Assembly: GCF_000470655.1 (NCBI RefSeq)
Contig: NC_021921.1
Span: 2,604,001 to 2,668,000 of the forward strand
Reading direction: 5' to 3'
Source: Halorhabdus tiamatea SARL4B
GTDB lineage: Archaea; Halobacteriota; Halobacteria; Halobacteriales; Haloarculaceae
Length of the DNA: 64,000 nt
Shown here: positions 50,641 through 59,918 of the stretch, piece after piece
How positions within the stretch are numbered: position 1 is the stretch's first letter
How the letters are laid out: every line of letters starts with the position of its first letter
Position numbers and translations under genes: made by a program
The notes under the pieces: generated by a model
What the model was told of the DNA's origin: nothing
What the model saw: the letters and a program-made list of their open reading frames with translations, nothing else
Databases searched by the model: none

Positions 50641-51249
50641 ATGAGCGCACCCGAAGACGGGACGTGCCCGCGATGCGAAACGCCGCTCGGGGGCGCGGAT
50701 GAGTGTCCCAGTTGCGGGCTGACGATCCGGACCGCTGAGGACGGACTCACCTCGGCGGCGGCCGATGCGATCGTCGGGCGCACGCTGTCGAATGCGTCGG
50801 CTCGTCGACGACCGTCCGGCCGGAGGCTTCCGTATCCGTTCAGGCTGGCGACGGCACTGGCGATCAGCGTCCCGTTCGCGCCGCTGTCGTCGTTCGCGCT
50901 GACGAGTCTCATTCCGGCCCATCCGATCATCGTGATTCTCGTCGGCGTCCTGTCGTGGATGGCTCCGGCCGCCGCGCTAGCGCGGACGACTGTCCCCTCG
51001 TTGATCGTCGGCCGGGGATTGCTCGTTCTGGGCGCGGTCGTCGCCGTGACGCCGCTGGTCGTCGCCGCTGGCCGAGCAGTGATCGGCAGCGCCGCGGCGG
51101 TCGACCCACCTATCGAGTCCTCACAGACGGTGTACGGGTCGTTTCTGGCATTTGGGGTACTAATCTTGCTTGCTGGCGTTGCCGTCTCGCGAGTCGCCGG
51201 TCGGAAGCGGGACACCTGGCAGGACGCCAGCCCCCGCCATCGAGAGTGA
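50641..51249 (+). CDS. Zinc-ribbon membrane protein
   Basis: The 202-residue protein begins with a zinc ribbon (CPRCETPLGGADECPSCG) and continues with about four hydrophobic helices (ATALAISVPFAPLSSFALTSL, PIIVILVGVLSWMAPAAALA, LLVLGAVVAVTPLVVAAG, FGVLILLAGVAVSRV). Such haloarchaeal proteins have no known role. It is convergent with the helicase gene. Confidence 0.75.
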   Translation: MSAPEDGTCPRCETPLGGADECPSCGLTIRTAEDGLTSAAADAIVGRTLSNASARRRPSGRRLPYPFRLATALAISVPFAPLSSFALTSLIPAHPIIVILVGVLSWMAPAAALARTTVPSLIVGRGLLVLGAVVAVTPLVVAAGRAVIGSAAAVDPPIESSQTVYGSFLAFGVLILLAGVAVSRVAGRKRDTWQDASPRHRE

Positions 51250-51272
51250 TTTCAGCCGGGAACCGCCAGCTG

Positions 51273-54104
51273 TCACTCCCAGAACGATCGCGTCCGGGCG
51301 TACTCGCGTTCCCGGGCGAGGATGTCCCGGTAGAAGTCGTCCTCGTTCTCCCGGAGTTTGTTGATGATGCGGGCCGCGTTCGTCGGCCCGACGCCGCGCC
51401 CTGCCAGCGCAATGATGGCCTGCTTGCCGTGGCTCTGGACGAGATCGGCGGCCTGGTGGGCGCGCTTCGTCCGGCGCTCCTGCTCGTCGTCTTTCTCGTC
51501 GGCCTTGACTGCGGTGACGGTCTCCTCGTCCCAGGGGTTCAGCGCCGCGATCCGGGTCGATCCGCACTCCGGACACTGTGGCTGATCGCGCACTCGTTTG
51601 ACCGGCTTGGTGGTTTTGTAGGCCTCGCAGTGGACACAGAACAGGATGACGCGATCCGCCTGGATCCGCTCTTTCAGCGTTTGGATTACGCTCGCGTCGG
51701 CGTTCTCGGGGGCGAGGAGTTCCTTGCTGCCCGAGCGACCGCCGCGCCCGATCGCCGTCCGGCCGCCGACGGTTTCGAGGGCAACCTCGCCCGACTGAAT
51801 TTCCCGAAGTAACTCGCTCGTCCGGCCGATGTCGAGTTTTTCGTGGATCAACTCCCGGAGAGCTTCGTCGTAGATCGGCGTCCCCTCGAGTGCTTCGAGC
51901 AGTCGATCCCGTCCGAAGCGGTTGCTCCCCCGACCGCGCCAGTTCTTGAGCGCGCCGAACTTGGTGGCGACCTGCGCGAGTCGGAACTTCAGCGCGTCGG
52001 CGTTCTTCAGACTGAGTTCGATCAACCCCTTGACGTGGGCGGGATCAGTCGACTTCAAGACGTCCACGACGTCGCCGGCAGTCACGTTCCGGGGCACTTC
52101 CAGGGAGATCCGGTAGGGATCGACGTCAAGGCCGACCGACGAACCCGTCCGCTGGCCGAGCAGCGCCGAGAGGAGTCGACCGAGTGTCTCGTTGACCATG
52201 TGGCCGAAGGCGGCGTTGAGGACGACGTCCCGTCCCTCGAACTCGACGACGATCCGATTCGGGCCGGGCACCGGTCCCTCGTGGTACTCGATCTGTTCGA
52301 GCGCGGAGCGGATCGTCGCCTCGTCGGCATCATATCTTCCAGCGAGGTGTCGGGCGACGCTTTCGGGGTCGCCACCGGCGCGGAGTTGGTCGGCGGCGAT
52401 CTCCCGGATCTCGGCGACCTCCTGGGCCACGTCGTAAGGGACGGGGATCTCCTGGCCGGTCCAGGACGGCACTTCACCGGCGGGATCGCCGACCGGCGTG
52501 ACGTGGACCGTCTCGTCGTCCTCGTCGATCTCGGTGATGCGCCACATCTCGCCACCCTGGATGAACACCTCCCCCGGCGCGGCGAAGTTCACGACGAAGC
52601 GTTCGTCCAGCGTCCCGACCTGCCGGCCGCTCGTGCCGTCGGCGACGTCGTAGGTCGCCTCGTCGGGGATCATCGAGAGGTTGTGATAGAAGTACTGCCA
52701 GGTGCCCCGCCGCTTGCTGAGTTCGTCGGCGTCTTCCTCGAGCCAGACGACGCGGTTGTCGGCGAGTTCCCGCACGATCTCCCGGAAGACTGCCTCGGAG
52801 ATGTCGCCAAAGGGGTACGCCCGCGTGACGATCTCGTAGGCGCGGCGGGCGTCGGCCTCCCCCAGATCCATGACGACGCCCGCGATCTGGTTGGCGACGG
52901 TGTCCCGGCTCCCGTGGTGGATCGCGGCCGGTTCGACCTCGCCGGCCCGGGCCATGCGGGCGATCGCAAGCGCCTCGAAGGTTTCATCGGGGCTCGTGGT
53001 GACGATCGTCCCCGCGGACGTTCGATCCCGCCGATGGCCTGCCCGCCCGACGCGCTGGAGCAGCCGGGAGACCTGTCGGGGGCTGTTGTACTGGACGACG
53101 TGATCGACCCGCCCGACGTCGATCCCGAGTTCCATCGACGAGGTACACAGCAGCGCGTCCAGATCGCCGTCCTTGAACGCGTCCTCGACCTCGACGCGGG
53201 CGTCCGAAGCGAGCGAGCCGTGGTGGATGCCGACGTCCGTGCCGTACTCCTTGAGCCGCGAGCCCAGCGCCTCCGCAGTCTGTCGCGTGTTGACGAACAC
53301 CAGCGTCGACTCGTGGGTGTCGATCAGTTCGTCGATTTTCCTGACGTGGCTGGCGACCTCGGCATCGGTGACGATCTCGCCGGCGACGTTCTCGTCGCGC
53401 TCCTCGATCGAGGGGCGGACGACGTCGATCTCGATGTCGCTACCGGCGTCGATCTCGACGATCGAACACCCGCGATCGCCCGTGAGAAACCGCCCGACTT
53501 CTGCGGGATCGCCGACGGTCGCCGAGAGCCCGATCCGCTGGAACGGGCCGGCGAGTTCCCGGAGGCGTTCGAGGCCGACGGTCAGCTGTGCGCCGCGCTT
53601 GGCGGCCGCGAGTTCGTGGACTTCGTCGACGACGACGTGGGCGACGTCCGCGAGTCCCTCCCGGAGTTTCTCGCCGGTCAGGATCGCCTGGAGGGTCTCG
53701 GGCGTCGTGACGAGGACGTCCGGTGGGTTCTCGGCCTGCTGCTGGCGGCGATACTGGGTGGTGTCGCCGTGGCGGACGTCGATCTCGAGGTCGAGCGTCT
53801 CGCCCCACCACTCCAGACGATCCCGCATATCGCGATTCAGCGCCCGCAGCGGGGTGACGTACAGCGCGGCGATCCCGTCGGGCGGATTTCCCTCGATAGC
53901 GTCGAAGACCGGCAACATTGCGGTCTCGGTCTTGCCGCTGCCGGTGGGGGCGATCACCAGGGCGTCCGTCCCGTCGGCGATGGGCGGGATCGCGCGGCGC
54001 TGTGGCTCGGTCGGCGTCGTGAAGCCCCGATCGGACAGCGCCGACCGGACCGCGTCGCCGAGGTGGGAGAAGACGGCGTCACCCTTGCGCGTCGCCTCGC
54101 TCAT
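51273..54104 (-). CDS. lhr: Lhr-type ATP-dependent DNA helicase
   Basis: The 943-residue SF2 helicase has Walker A IAPTGSGKTETAMLP, Walker B VVDEVHELA, motif III SATVGD and motif VI QRVGRAGHRRDR, followed by the Lhr winged-helix and Lhr-core domains. A zinc-binding pair (CVHCEAYKTTKPVKRVRDQPQCPECG) near residue 850 and a C-terminal HhH-like segment (GRGVGPTNAARIINKLRE) follow. Lhr proteins act in DNA repair. Confidence 0.92.
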   Translation of the reverse strand: MSEATRKGDAVFSHLGDAVRSALSDRGFTTPTEPQRRAIPPIADGTDALVIAPTGSGKTETAMLPVFDAIEGNPPDGIAALYVTPLRALNRDMRDRLEWWGETLDLEIDVRHGDTTQYRRQQQAENPPDVLVTTPETLQAILTGEKLREGLADVAHVVVDEVHELAAAKRGAQLTVGLERLRELAGPFQRIGLSATVGDPAEVGRFLTGDRGCSIVEIDAGSDIEIDVVRPSIEERDENVAGEIVTDAEVASHVRKIDELIDTHESTLVFVNTRQTAEALGSRLKEYGTDVGIHHGSLASDARVEVEDAFKDGDLDALLCTSSMELGIDVGRVDHVVQYNSPRQVSRLLQRVGRAGHRRDRTSAGTIVTTSPDETFEALAIARMARAGEVEPAAIHHGSRDTVANQIAGVVMDLGEADARRAYEIVTRAYPFGDISEAVFREIVRELADNRVVWLEEDADELSKRRGTWQYFYHNLSMIPDEATYDVADGTSGRQVGTLDERFVVNFAAPGEVFIQGGEMWRITEIDEDDETVHVTPVGDPAGEVPSWTGQEIPVPYDVAQEVAEIREIAADQLRAGGDPESVARHLAGRYDADEATIRSALEQIEYHEGPVPGPNRIVVEFEGRDVVLNAAFGHMVNETLGRLLSALLGQRTGSSVGLDVDPYRISLEVPRNVTAGDVVDVLKSTDPAHVKGLIELSLKNADALKFRLAQVATKFGALKNWRGRGSNRFGRDRLLEALEGTPIYDEALRELIHEKLDIGRTSELLREIQSGEVALETVGGRTAIGRGGRSGSKELLAPENADASVIQTLKERIQADRVILFCVHCEAYKTTKPVKRVRDQPQCPECGSTRIAALNPWDEETVTAVKADEKDDEQERRTKRAHQAADLVQSHGKQAIIALAGRGVGPTNAARIINKLRENEDDFYRDILAREREYARTRSFWE

Positions 54105-54240
54105 TGGGCGCTAATTGGGCGCTGAGCCGATTAAACGCGTTGGAAGGTGTGTCCACAGGTGGCAATCCCGTGAGACAGGGGGTATCGGCTGAACACGCCT
54201 CCGGGGACACGTTCTTGCCTACCAAACTCATGGAGAACCT

Positions 54241-55011
54241 ATGTACCTCGCCGACGCCGCGTGGCCGGATCTCGAGTCGTACTTCGAGTCGGAGTCGATC
54301 GCACTCGTCCCGCTGGGGTCGACCGAGCAACACGGCCCCCACTTGCCGGAAGGCACGGATCACCTCATCGCCGAGGCGTTCGCCCGCGAGGCCGCCGACC
54401 AGACCGGATTCCTCCGGACGCCGCCGGTCCGGATCGGCGTCAGCCCACACCACCAGCAGTTCCCGGGGACGATGTCCGTCGATCCGCCCGCCTTCCGCGA
54501 CTACGTCGAGAGCTTTACCCGAAGTCTCACCACCCACGGCATCGATCGCGTGATCTACGTCAACGCCCACGGTGGCAACGTGGACCACCTCCGGGAGGTC
54601 GGCCGACGAGTCCGCGAGGACGGGACCGCGTTTGCGGTCGAGTGGATGTGGGACGAGAGCATTCCCGAACAGGTGAACGACGCCTTCGAACACAACGGTC
54701 CCCACGGCGGTCCCAAGGAGACCGCCCTTATCCAGCACCTCCATCCCGATCTCGTCCACGAGGACCGCCTCGAAGACGCACGCGATACCGGCCTAGTCGA
54801 AGTGAGCCAGGACGTGGGCCGCGTCCACGGGGCTCGCACGTTCTACGACTCGATCGAGAACAGTGAAAACGGGGTCTTCGGGGACCAGACCGAGGCGACC
54901 GCCGAGATCGGCGCGCAACTGTTCGACGCGGCCAGCGACGAACTCGTCGCACTCGCCGAGTGGCTGGACGAGCAACCGTTCGAGGATCTCATGCCGAGGG
55001 ATCACGTGTAA
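54241..55011 (+). CDS. Creatininase-family amidohydrolase (ArfB-like candidate)
   Basis: The 256-residue metal-dependent hydrolase shows VPLGSTEQHGPHLPEGTDHLIAEAFAREAA (metal ligands E, H, D), GVSPHHQQFPGTMSV, VNAHGGNVDHL and GPHGGPKETALIQHLHP. In archaea this family includes the FAPy deformylase ArfB of riboflavin synthesis. The arfC-type reductase 4 kb downstream makes that plausible here, though creatininase or mycofactocin-type roles remain possible. Confidence 0.8.
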   Translation: MYLADAAWPDLESYFESESIALVPLGSTEQHGPHLPEGTDHLIAEAFAREAADQTGFLRTPPVRIGVSPHHQQFPGTMSVDPPAFRDYVESFTRSLTTHGIDRVIYVNAHGGNVDHLREVGRRVREDGTAFAVEWMWDESIPEQVNDAFEHNGPHGGPKETALIQHLHPDLVHEDRLEDARDTGLVEVSQDVGRVHGARTFYDSIENSENGVFGDQTEATAEIGAQLFDAASDELVALAEWLDEQPFEDLMPRDHV

Positions 55012-55097
55012 ACCAGATCGTAGGCGGCGGTCATCTCGATCGGGGCATTCTGCCGTCTGGGACGGTTTGATACCGCAGAACACCACCATCGAATGCA

Positions 55098-55156
55098 GAA
55101 ATCCATATTTCGGAAATCTGCATTTCGGAAATCTGTATTTCAGAAATTTAGATTTC
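55098..55156. repeat. Four palindromic 15-bp iterons
   Basis: GAAATCCATATTTCG, GAAATCTGCATTTCG, GAAATCTGTATTTCA and GAAATTTAGATTTC follow each other without spacers. Each is a palindrome GAAAT-n5-ATTTC or close to it. They lie in an AT-rich strip before the truncated mgtC. Confidence 0.85.
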
Positions 55157-55181
55157 TTTATCGACTTCCACACCTAGTGGT

Positions 55182-55390
55182 TTGATACCAACTCACGCGA
55201 AACGACTAGACGATGATCGACCCGTCAACCGCGCCGTCGAGGTGATCGGTCGCCTCGCGCTGTCGTTCGGGATCGGCGCGCTCGTCGGCCTGGAACGCGA
55301 GCAGAGCGAGTCCGGCGGGACCTTCGCCGGGAGTCGGATGTTCCCGCTGATCGCGCTCTATGGAGCCCTCGTGGCCGGCTTCGTTGTGGT
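55182..55390 (+). pseudogene. MgtC/SapB-family membrane protein, N-terminal fragment
   Basis: The sequence LALSFGIGALVGLEREQSESGGTFAGSRMFPLIALYGALV is the N-terminal signature of MgtC/SapB proteins, which are normally far longer (several hundred residues). Homology ends near 55375-55390, and the frame then continues as meaningless sequence to 55478 antisense to the phosphoesterase gene. A deletion has removed the rest. The first residues are uncertain (ATG 55182 or a GTG at 55243). Confidence 0.7.
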
Positions 55391-55403
55391 TTCGTCCCGC
55401 TGC

Positions 55404-56177
55404 TCAAATTCGTCCGTACGGCCCGAGTCGCGTCCCATCCAGCAAATAGGCCGTCCCGTCCGCGAGCCCATCCGGTAAAAAGGGCGCGAGGAACGACTGC
55501 CCCTCGACGTTGATCCAGGTGCCCCCGGAGAGGTCGTTGAACGCCGGGAAGACGACGAGTTCGCCGTCGATCTGCCCACGGGCGTCGTCCGTCTGGTCGC
55601 CGTCGCCGTAGTGGTCCTCGAACGGCGCGGGGTCGATCGCTCCGCGGAGCCAGACGCGTTCCTTCCGTCGGCCGCCGACCTCGTCTTCGAGCCGGACGAC
55701 GGGGTGTTCGTGGCCGATGCAGACCGTCTCGGCGGCGAGGACGTCCGGCGCAGGCCAGGTGTGGCCGTGGGCGAATCCGACCGATCCCAGACGAACGCCC
55801 GACCCGTCGGTAATCGTCACGTCTTCGCGATCGGCAAGGAGGGACTCGATTTCGCCGTCGTGGTTGCCCTTCACGAGCGTGAGCGAGACACGATCAGTGA
55901 TCGCCGAAACGAGGCGATCGAGTTCCTCGCGTTCGTCCCGCTGTGGCGTCCCGATAGCGTGGCCCAGATCGCCCAGGACCACTAGCTGATCGGGATTCGT
56001 CTCGGCCACCAGCGAGAGCAACGTCTCGCGTCGATGGTCGGCCTGCGAGGCGAGTTCGACCCCCTCGCGACGCAATCCGGCTTCGATGCCGGCGTGGACG
56101 TCCGCGACCACAAGGGCACGGCCAGCCGGAACCTCGACGGTCGCCGCAGGCGCGCTGGGGACCGGTTCGACCGCCAT
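55404..56177 (-). CDS. rpe: Calcineurin-like phosphoesterase of the RPA operon
   Basis: The 257-residue protein has the metallophosphoesterase ligands in VVADVHAGIE, VVLGDLGHA, VKGNHDGEIE, GFAHGHTWP and CIGHEHPVV. In Haloferax volcanii a phosphoesterase gene of this type follows rpa1 and rpap1. Here too it overlaps the stop of the RPA-associated gene (TGATG). Its substrate is unknown. Confidence 0.87.
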   Translation of the reverse strand: MAVEPVPSAPAATVEVPAGRALVVADVHAGIEAGLRREGVELASQADHRRETLLSLVAETNPDQLVVLGDLGHAIGTPQRDEREELDRLVSAITDRVSLTLVKGNHDGEIESLLADREDVTITDGSGVRLGSVGFAHGHTWPAPDVLAAETVCIGHEHPVVRLEDEVGGRRKERVWLRGAIDPAPFEDHYGDGDQTDDARGQIDGELVVFPAFNDLSGGTWINVEGQSFLAPFLPDGLADGTAYLLDGTRLGPYGRI

Positions 56178-57850
56178 CAGATCGACTTGAGCCGGCCGTC
56201 GCTGGGCTCGTAACACCGGCCGTTCATCAATGCCTCCTGGATCGCGTCCTCGACCGCATCGGCGTCGACGCCGTGGGTGTCCTGGACGCGGTCGATGACC
56301 GCCTCGCGGTCGGCCCCGTCGCCGTCGTCGAGGGTGGCCATCGCGTCCATCGCTGCGTCCTCGATGTCGACGTCTGCCGGCTCCTCAGGACCGTCGTCAG
56401 TCTCGGCCTCGGACTGGTCTGCCGGCGTTGGCTCCCCAGCCGACTCCGTCTCTGTCTCGGCCTCGGTCGACGTCTCCGCTGCCGGTTCGGCGGCTCCGGA
56501 CGCCGTCGCCCCCGTGTCCGCGGACACCGCGGCGTCCTCGGTTTCTGCGCCCGATTCGATCGGATCCTCGGGCGTCTCGATACCGGCTTCGCCCGGCTCG
56601 TCGACCTCGGTGCCGGACGTGAACTCGGTCCCGAACTCGTCTTTGATCTGCTCGCGTTCCTCCTCGTCGAGTTCGAACTCGCCATCGAAGTCTTCGAGGT
56701 CGGTGCTGTCCTCACCTGGCTCGTCGGTCGAGGGTACCGTCTGTGCTTCTGCGGCGTCGGTGCTGGTCTCGCTCCCCACGTCACCGGTCTCGGTGGCAGA
56801 TTCGGCTTCAGCGGTCCCGTCGCTGTCGGCTTCGTCGCCCTCGAGTGGGTCACTCTCTGTCGACACCCCAGCTGTGGACGCAGACGCGCTCTCTTCAGTG
56901 GTCGCCGTTGGGTCACTTTCCTCTGTCGTCGGGGCGGTGTCGTCGGTCGATTGCGACTCGTCAGTTGTCGACGTCGACTCGTCGGTCGTCGCTGTCCCCG
57001 CTTCGGCCGTAGGCGTTGTCTCGCTCTCCGTCGCCGGACCCTCGACCGATTCGCCCCGATCGCCGGCTGTCCCCTCCGGTTCGCTGACCGATGCCGTCTC
57101 GGCAAGCACTGCCAGATCGGCGTCGCCCCCCTCGTCGGGGGACAGCGACAGCGATTCGACCTCGTCGCGCTCGTCCGCGACGACTTCGAGCGCCGACGTG
57201 GCGAGGGTTCGCAACGCCGCCAGGTATCCCGGTGTCGTCCCGTAGTGCTCTACGGCGAGCGGAACCCCGGCTGCAAGTCCCGGTTCGACACCTCGCTCGT
57301 CCAAGGCGGCCCGGAGTTCGTCGCCGCGGACGTCCAGCTCCATCGCCGTCGCCATCGTCCCGACGCGTTCGAGCGTCGCCTCGGCGGCCCCGACCGTCCA
57401 GCGATCCCGGGTCACCTCGTCGACCTCGTTGAGACTCTCCGGACGGATCGAGGTGTAGACGATGTCGCTATCATCGGGCTGGAAGGTCCGGGCCTTACCG
57501 GTCACGGCGACGTAAGCCGGCGGCTCGGCGCGTTCGAGGAACGTCTGGGCGTCGGGCTGGTACTGGCCGGCGTAGACCACGAACGTCCCCGTCGGATCGG
57601 CGATGCGCGCCCGGAGGACGTCCTCGCCGGCCGGGCTGACCTCCGTCAGGACGCCGACGGCGAACAGGCGATTGACACGCGCGCCGGTCGGCGTCACGAC
57701 GTAGTTGGGTGCGCGATCGGCGTCGCTTTCGGAGTAATCGAAGTCGCTGTCGTCGAATTCGGCCGCGAACACCCGATAGGCGACTTCGCGCCGCCCCGGA
57801 CTGTCGTCCCCGCCGTCGTCAGCATCGCCGTCATTGTTCTCGGCGCTCAT
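56177..57850 (-). CDS. rpap1: RPA-associated protein with long acidic linker
   Basis: The 557-residue protein starts with an OB fold (VNRLFAVGVLTEVSPAGEDVLRARIADPTGTFVVYAGQY, to about residue 160), a helical region (to ~220), then about 250 residues almost entirely D, E, S, T, A and G, and ends in a winged-helix-like domain (DREAVIDRVQDTHGVDADAVEDAIQEAL). It is the partner of RPA1 in haloarchaeal ssDNA-binding complexes and overlaps rpa1 by 4 bases. The disordered stretch is unusually long for the family as I know it. Confidence 0.85.
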   Translation of the reverse strand: MSAENNDGDADDGGDDSPGRREVAYRVFAAEFDDSDFDYSESDADRAPNYVVTPTGARVNRLFAVGVLTEVSPAGEDVLRARIADPTGTFVVYAGQYQPDAQTFLERAEPPAYVAVTGKARTFQPDDSDIVYTSIRPESLNEVDEVTRDRWTVGAAEATLERVGTMATAMELDVRGDELRAALDERGVEPGLAAGVPLAVEHYGTTPGYLAALRTLATSALEVVADERDEVESLSLSPDEGGDADLAVLAETASVSEPEGTAGDRGESVEGPATESETTPTAEAGTATTDESTSTTDESQSTDDTAPTTEESDPTATTEESASASTAGVSTESDPLEGDEADSDGTAEAESATETGDVGSETSTDAAEAQTVPSTDEPGEDSTDLEDFDGEFELDEEEREQIKDEFGTEFTSGTEVDEPGEAGIETPEDPIESGAETEDAAVSADTGATASGAAEPAAETSTEAETETESAGEPTPADQSEAETDDGPEEPADVDIEDAAMDAMATLDDGDGADREAVIDRVQDTHGVDADAVEDAIQEALMNGRCYEPSDGRLKSI

Positions 57851-59118
57851 GCGTCCACCTCCGCGAGGATCTCGCGGGCACGATCGGCGGGGTCGTCATC
57901 GCGGGCAGCGAATTCGGTGGCGTTGAGCGTCGCGCCGAAGTCATCGACGCTCAACGATCCACGGACGCGGAACGCCCGACCGACGATGGCTTCCCGGATC
58001 GCGTCAGTCACCACGTCGCGGTCCATCGCGTCACGGGCGTGTTCCCGGGCGTCCTCCAGTCCGCCGCCGTAGACCGCCGCAGTCAGTTCCTCGTCGAGGA
58101 CAGCGGTGACGGTCCCCGTCCCGTCGTCGACGATCGCCTTCGTCCGGAGGTCGTCCTCGCCCTCGACTGCGCCGTGGCTCCGACACTGGCCGTTCTGGAC
58201 GACCCGACCACATTCGGGACAGCGCTCGATGAGTCCCGAGCCGTCCCGGACGGCGATCGCCGTGCCGGTCACCTCCACGTCGAACAGACCGCCGCCCTCG
58301 ACGGCCTCGCGGATGGCCATTCGGGGGGCGTCGTCGGTTGCCTCGACCGTCCGGTCGAGTGCCGTGACGGTCGAGAACTCGGAGACGTTGATCGCCGGCG
58401 CGCCGCGGAACTCCCTGACGAAGGCGTCCTCGATCCGGATCGACGCCCCTTCCTCGATCTCGGCGTGTGGGTCCCAGTCGGTAAAGGGGAGTCGAGCGGT
58501 CTCGTCGGCGAGGACGCCGCTCAGGATCTCGGTCTCGCCGTCGCGGCCGTCGATGATCTTGCGTTCGCGTTCGAGCACCGCCACCTCGGCGTTGACGCCC
58601 CGGTCTCCCGGTGCGAGCTCCGCGAGCGTGCGGTCGCCGCCGATCTCGTCGGAGACGTCGATCGCGTCGTCGCTGAGGCGGACGGTCGTGCGCTCGCCGA
58701 GGTTCAGTTCGGGCTCGCCGTCCCACTCACGGACGCCAGCGTTCTCGATCCGGACGACGTCGCCGGGCTCGACGCCGAAGTCCTCCCAGGCAGTGTAGGA
58801 GATTTTGCCCGTTCCGTCGGCGAACTCCCCCTCGTGGATGACGTGATCGGACCCCTGATATCTGATCGAGCGGGTGCCGACCGTCAGGAAGACGCCGGTC
58901 ACGGAGACGGCGTCGTCGTCAGTCGAGACGTCGACGACGTCGGCTTCGGGGATCGAGCCGCCACCGTCGTCGGTGTCGCCGTACTTCCGGCGCAAACTCT
59001 GCACTGCTTCCTCCAGCGGAACGCTGTAGGAGACGAGATTCTCCAGGTCTTCTTTGACCTCCGCTTTGTCGACACCGAGGTCGGAGGCGAGCTCCTCGGC
59101 TCTGTCTTCGACGGACAT
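57847..59118 (-). CDS. rpa1: Replication protein A, RPA1-type (single-stranded DNA-binding protein)
   Basis: The 423-residue protein has an N-terminal helical region, three OB-fold-like stretches (VSVTGVFLTVGTRSI, VNAEVAVLERERKIIDG, FDVEVTGTAIAVRDG) and a zinc finger with C300, C303, C312 and H315. It coats single-stranded DNA in replication and repair. ATG 59118 follows TTTTTACCC by about 28 bases; the longer upstream frame overlaps the divergent reductase gene. Confidence 0.92.
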   Translation of the reverse strand: MSVEDRAEELASDLGVDKAEVKEDLENLVSYSVPLEEAVQSLRRKYGDTDDGGGSIPEADVVDVSTDDDAVSVTGVFLTVGTRSIRYQGSDHVIHEGEFADGTGKISYTAWEDFGVEPGDVVRIENAGVREWDGEPELNLGERTTVRLSDDAIDVSDEIGGDRTLAELAPGDRGVNAEVAVLERERKIIDGRDGETEILSGVLADETARLPFTDWDPHAEIEEGASIRIEDAFVREFRGAPAINVSEFSTVTALDRTVEATDDAPRMAIREAVEGGGLFDVEVTGTAIAVRDGSGLIERCPECGRVVQNGQCRSHGAVEGEDDLRTKAIVDDGTGTVTAVLDEELTAAVYGGGLEDAREHARDAMDRDVVTDAIREAIVGRAFRVRGSLSVDDFGATLNATEFAARDDDPADRAREILAEVDA

Positions 59119-59142
59119 AGTCGTCCGTTCGACCGCAGCGGG

Positions 59143-59151
59143 TAAAAAGAC
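59143..59151 (-). promoter_or_regulatory. TATA-like box of the rpa1-rpap1-rpe operon
   Basis: TTTTTACCC on the minus strand is centred about 28 bases before ATG 59118. Confidence 0.45.
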
Positions 59152-59227
59152 ACCCGTCGGTTGCCGTGACCGTTTTCGGCCCCGGGCTGGCGAAAGTGAC
59201 TTTTCGTTCCCACGAGAAACACGGACG

Positions 59228-59890
59228 ATGCACGTCGTCGTCAACGCCGCGATGAGCGCGGACGGCAAACTCTCGACCCGGGAGCGCGAGCCGATCGCGA
59301 TCAGCGGCGGGACGGACTTCGATCGCGTCGACGGACTCCGGGCCGACAGCGACGCCGTCATGGTCGGCGTCGGGACTGTGCTGGCTGACGACCCCTCGCT
59401 CACGGTCGACGATCCCGACCGGATCGCCGCCAGACGCGGCCGGGGGAAATCACCACAGCCCGCCCGCGTCGTTGCTGACTCCCGCGCCCGGACACCGCCT
59501 GACGCCCGCGTGCTCGACGACGAGGCCGAGACGTACCTGCTGGTGGGTGAACGCACTGCCTCGGAGAAGGTCGAGCGCCTCGATCGTGCCGGAGCGACGG
59601 TGATCGCCACTGGCCAGGCACGCGTCGATCTGCCTGCGGGCCTCGACGCACTCGAGTCACGCGGGATCGACCGACTCATGGTCGAGGGTGGCGGCGAACT
59701 CATCTTCTCGCTGTTCGATGCGGGGCTCGTCGACGAACTCTCGGTGTTCGTCGGGCCGATGGTCATCGGCGGACGTGACGCGCCGACGCTCGCCGACGGC
59801 GACGGGTTCCTCGAGGAGTTCCCGGACCTCGAACTGATCGGCGTCGAGAGAATGGACGGCGGCGTCCTGTTGCAGTGGGACGTCGCCTGA
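59228..59890 (+). CDS. arfC: 2,5-Diamino-6-ribosylamino-pyrimidinone 5'-phosphate reductase
   Basis: The 220-residue protein is a RibD-C-type reductase: MHVVVNAAMSADGKLSTRER, AVMVGVGTVLADDPSLTV and LMVEGGGELIFSLFDAGLVDEL. Without a deaminase domain and in an archaeon, it fits the reductase step of archaeal riboflavin and F420 flavin synthesis. Confidence 0.9.
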   Translation: MHVVVNAAMSADGKLSTREREPIAISGGTDFDRVDGLRADSDAVMVGVGTVLADDPSLTVDDPDRIAARRGRGKSPQPARVVADSRARTPPDARVLDDEAETYLLVGERTASEKVERLDRAGATVIATGQARVDLPAGLDALESRGIDRLMVEGGGELIFSLFDAGLVDELSVFVGPMVIGGRDAPTLADGDGFLEEFPDLELIGVERMDGGVLLQWDVA

Positions 59891-59918
59891 GAACAGTGGG
59901 AGGATTCAGCACAGCGCT

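Noticed and set aside
51843-54125. A 760-codon plus-strand open frame opposite the Lhr helicase, and similar long frames at 520-1425, 2324-3592 and 12267-13289
   Set aside because: They are antisense to well-supported genes, have no recognisable domains and arise from the GC-rich third codon position of the real genes.
55098-55156. Possible CRISPR or origin repeat
   Set aside because: No spacers, units of only 15 bp, and no cdc6/orc gene nearby; kept only as an iteron array.
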